A stretch of DNA of 6,468 bases from Alphaproteobacteria bacterium (GTDB lineage Bacteria; Pseudomonadota; Alphaproteobacteria; SMXP01). Below, piece by piece: positions 6,218 to 6,468 of this stretch (positions within the stretch are counted from its first letter, which is position 1; each line of letters begins with the position of its first letter). The translations under genes and the position numbers were made by a program. The notes under the pieces were generated by a model. That model was not told where the DNA came from. It made no database searches and was given only the letters and a program-made list of their open reading frames with translations. The stretch lies in NCBI GenBank assembly GCA_021774995.1, contig JAJFIM010000460.1, positions 1-6,468 of the forward strand, read 5' to 3'.

Positions 6218-6468
6218 TCAAGCGTTCTTATTTTCTGGCGCGCCGCGGCGGCTCATGCTCTGGGTCAGGCGATCCAGCACCACGGCCAAAGCCACCACGG
6301 CAAGCCCCCCCACCATGGCGCGGCCGACATTGAGTTGGTTGATGCCGAGCAGAACCTCTTCGCCAAGTCCCCGCGCGCCGATCATCGATGCGACCACGAT
6401 CATGGAGAGCGCCATCATCGTGGTCTGGTTGACGCCCGCCATGATATTGGGCAAAGCGAGAGGCAGCT
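6218..6468 (-). CDS. Quaternary-amine ABC transporter permease (ProW/ChoW type), C-terminal end, cut by window edge
   Basis: The last 83 residues of an inner-membrane permease; the gene continues beyond the right edge, so no start is annotated. The visible part opens with LPLALPNIMAGVNQTTMMAL, the end of the conserved binding-protein-dependent transport loop that contacts the ATPase. It continues with SMIVVASMIGARGLGEEVL and a final membrane segment near GGLAVVALAVVLDRLTQ, then a short basic tail. This run is characteristic of ProW/OpuAB/ChoW permeases. The TGA is followed 4 nt later by the ATPase start. The order permease then ATPase matches choXWV rather than proVWX, so a periplasmic binding-protein gene may lie just upstream, outside the window. 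A C-run at 6305-6311 (G7 in the coding strand) lies inside the final segment. Confidence 0.92.
   Translation of the reverse strand, partial: LPLALPNIMAGVNQTTMMALSMIVVASMIGARGLGEEVLLGINQLNVGRAMVGGLAVVALAVVLDRLTQSMSRRGAPENKNA

Overview
The window reads as chromosomal DNA from an alphaproteobacterium. The phosphohexomutase keeps the N-terminal pattern I associate with rhizobial and related enzymes. The small aspartic protease has the architecture, and as I recall the length, of the rickettsial APRc protein. The ABC transporter genes run permease then ATPase, as in rhizobial choXWV. Base composition is mixed: some stretches are very GC-rich (42 of 60 bases at 1921-1980) and one is AT-rich (20 G/C of 60 at 4681-4740). 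All seven supported genes lie on the minus strand, so transcription runs from high to low coordinates. No RNA genes, insertion sequences, CRISPR arrays or phage genes were seen.

In transcription order: (1) 6468-6218, the 3' end of a quaternary-amine (choline/glycine betaine/proline) ABC permease, cut by the window edge; (2) 6213-5179, its ATPase, 4 nt downstream; (3) a 130-nt leader with a possible promoter and small repeats, then 5048-3597, a membrane hybrid-free sensor histidine kinase with no adjacent response regulator; (4) a 149-nt gap with a possible extended -10 promoter and an inverted repeat, then 3447-2167, O-acetylhomoserine sulfhydrylase (metY); (5) 9 nt later and apparently translationally coupled, 2157-1306, a CobS-family membrane protein; (6) after 86 nt, 1219-524, a membrane-anchored retropepsin-like aspartic protease; (7) after 50 nt, 473 to the left edge, the N-terminal third of a phosphomannomutase/phosphoglucomutase.

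Functional links: the transporter pair imports an osmoprotectant or choline. MetY makes homocysteine from O-acetylhomoserine and sulfide, and homocysteine is often methylated by cobalamin-dependent MetH. That is the only obvious metabolic bridge to the CobS homologue next to it. The protease and mutase probably form a separate envelope-related unit or the tail of the metY operon.

The most unusual item is the CobS homologue. The membrane framework of the family is intact, but the three aspartates of the conserved HxDGLADTxDG-type motif are replaced and the following loop is shortened. The same gene carries two runs of eight G and a run of seven T. It looks like a pseudoenzyme, a repurposed membrane protein or a decaying paralogue. 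No clear multi-gene novel system was found.
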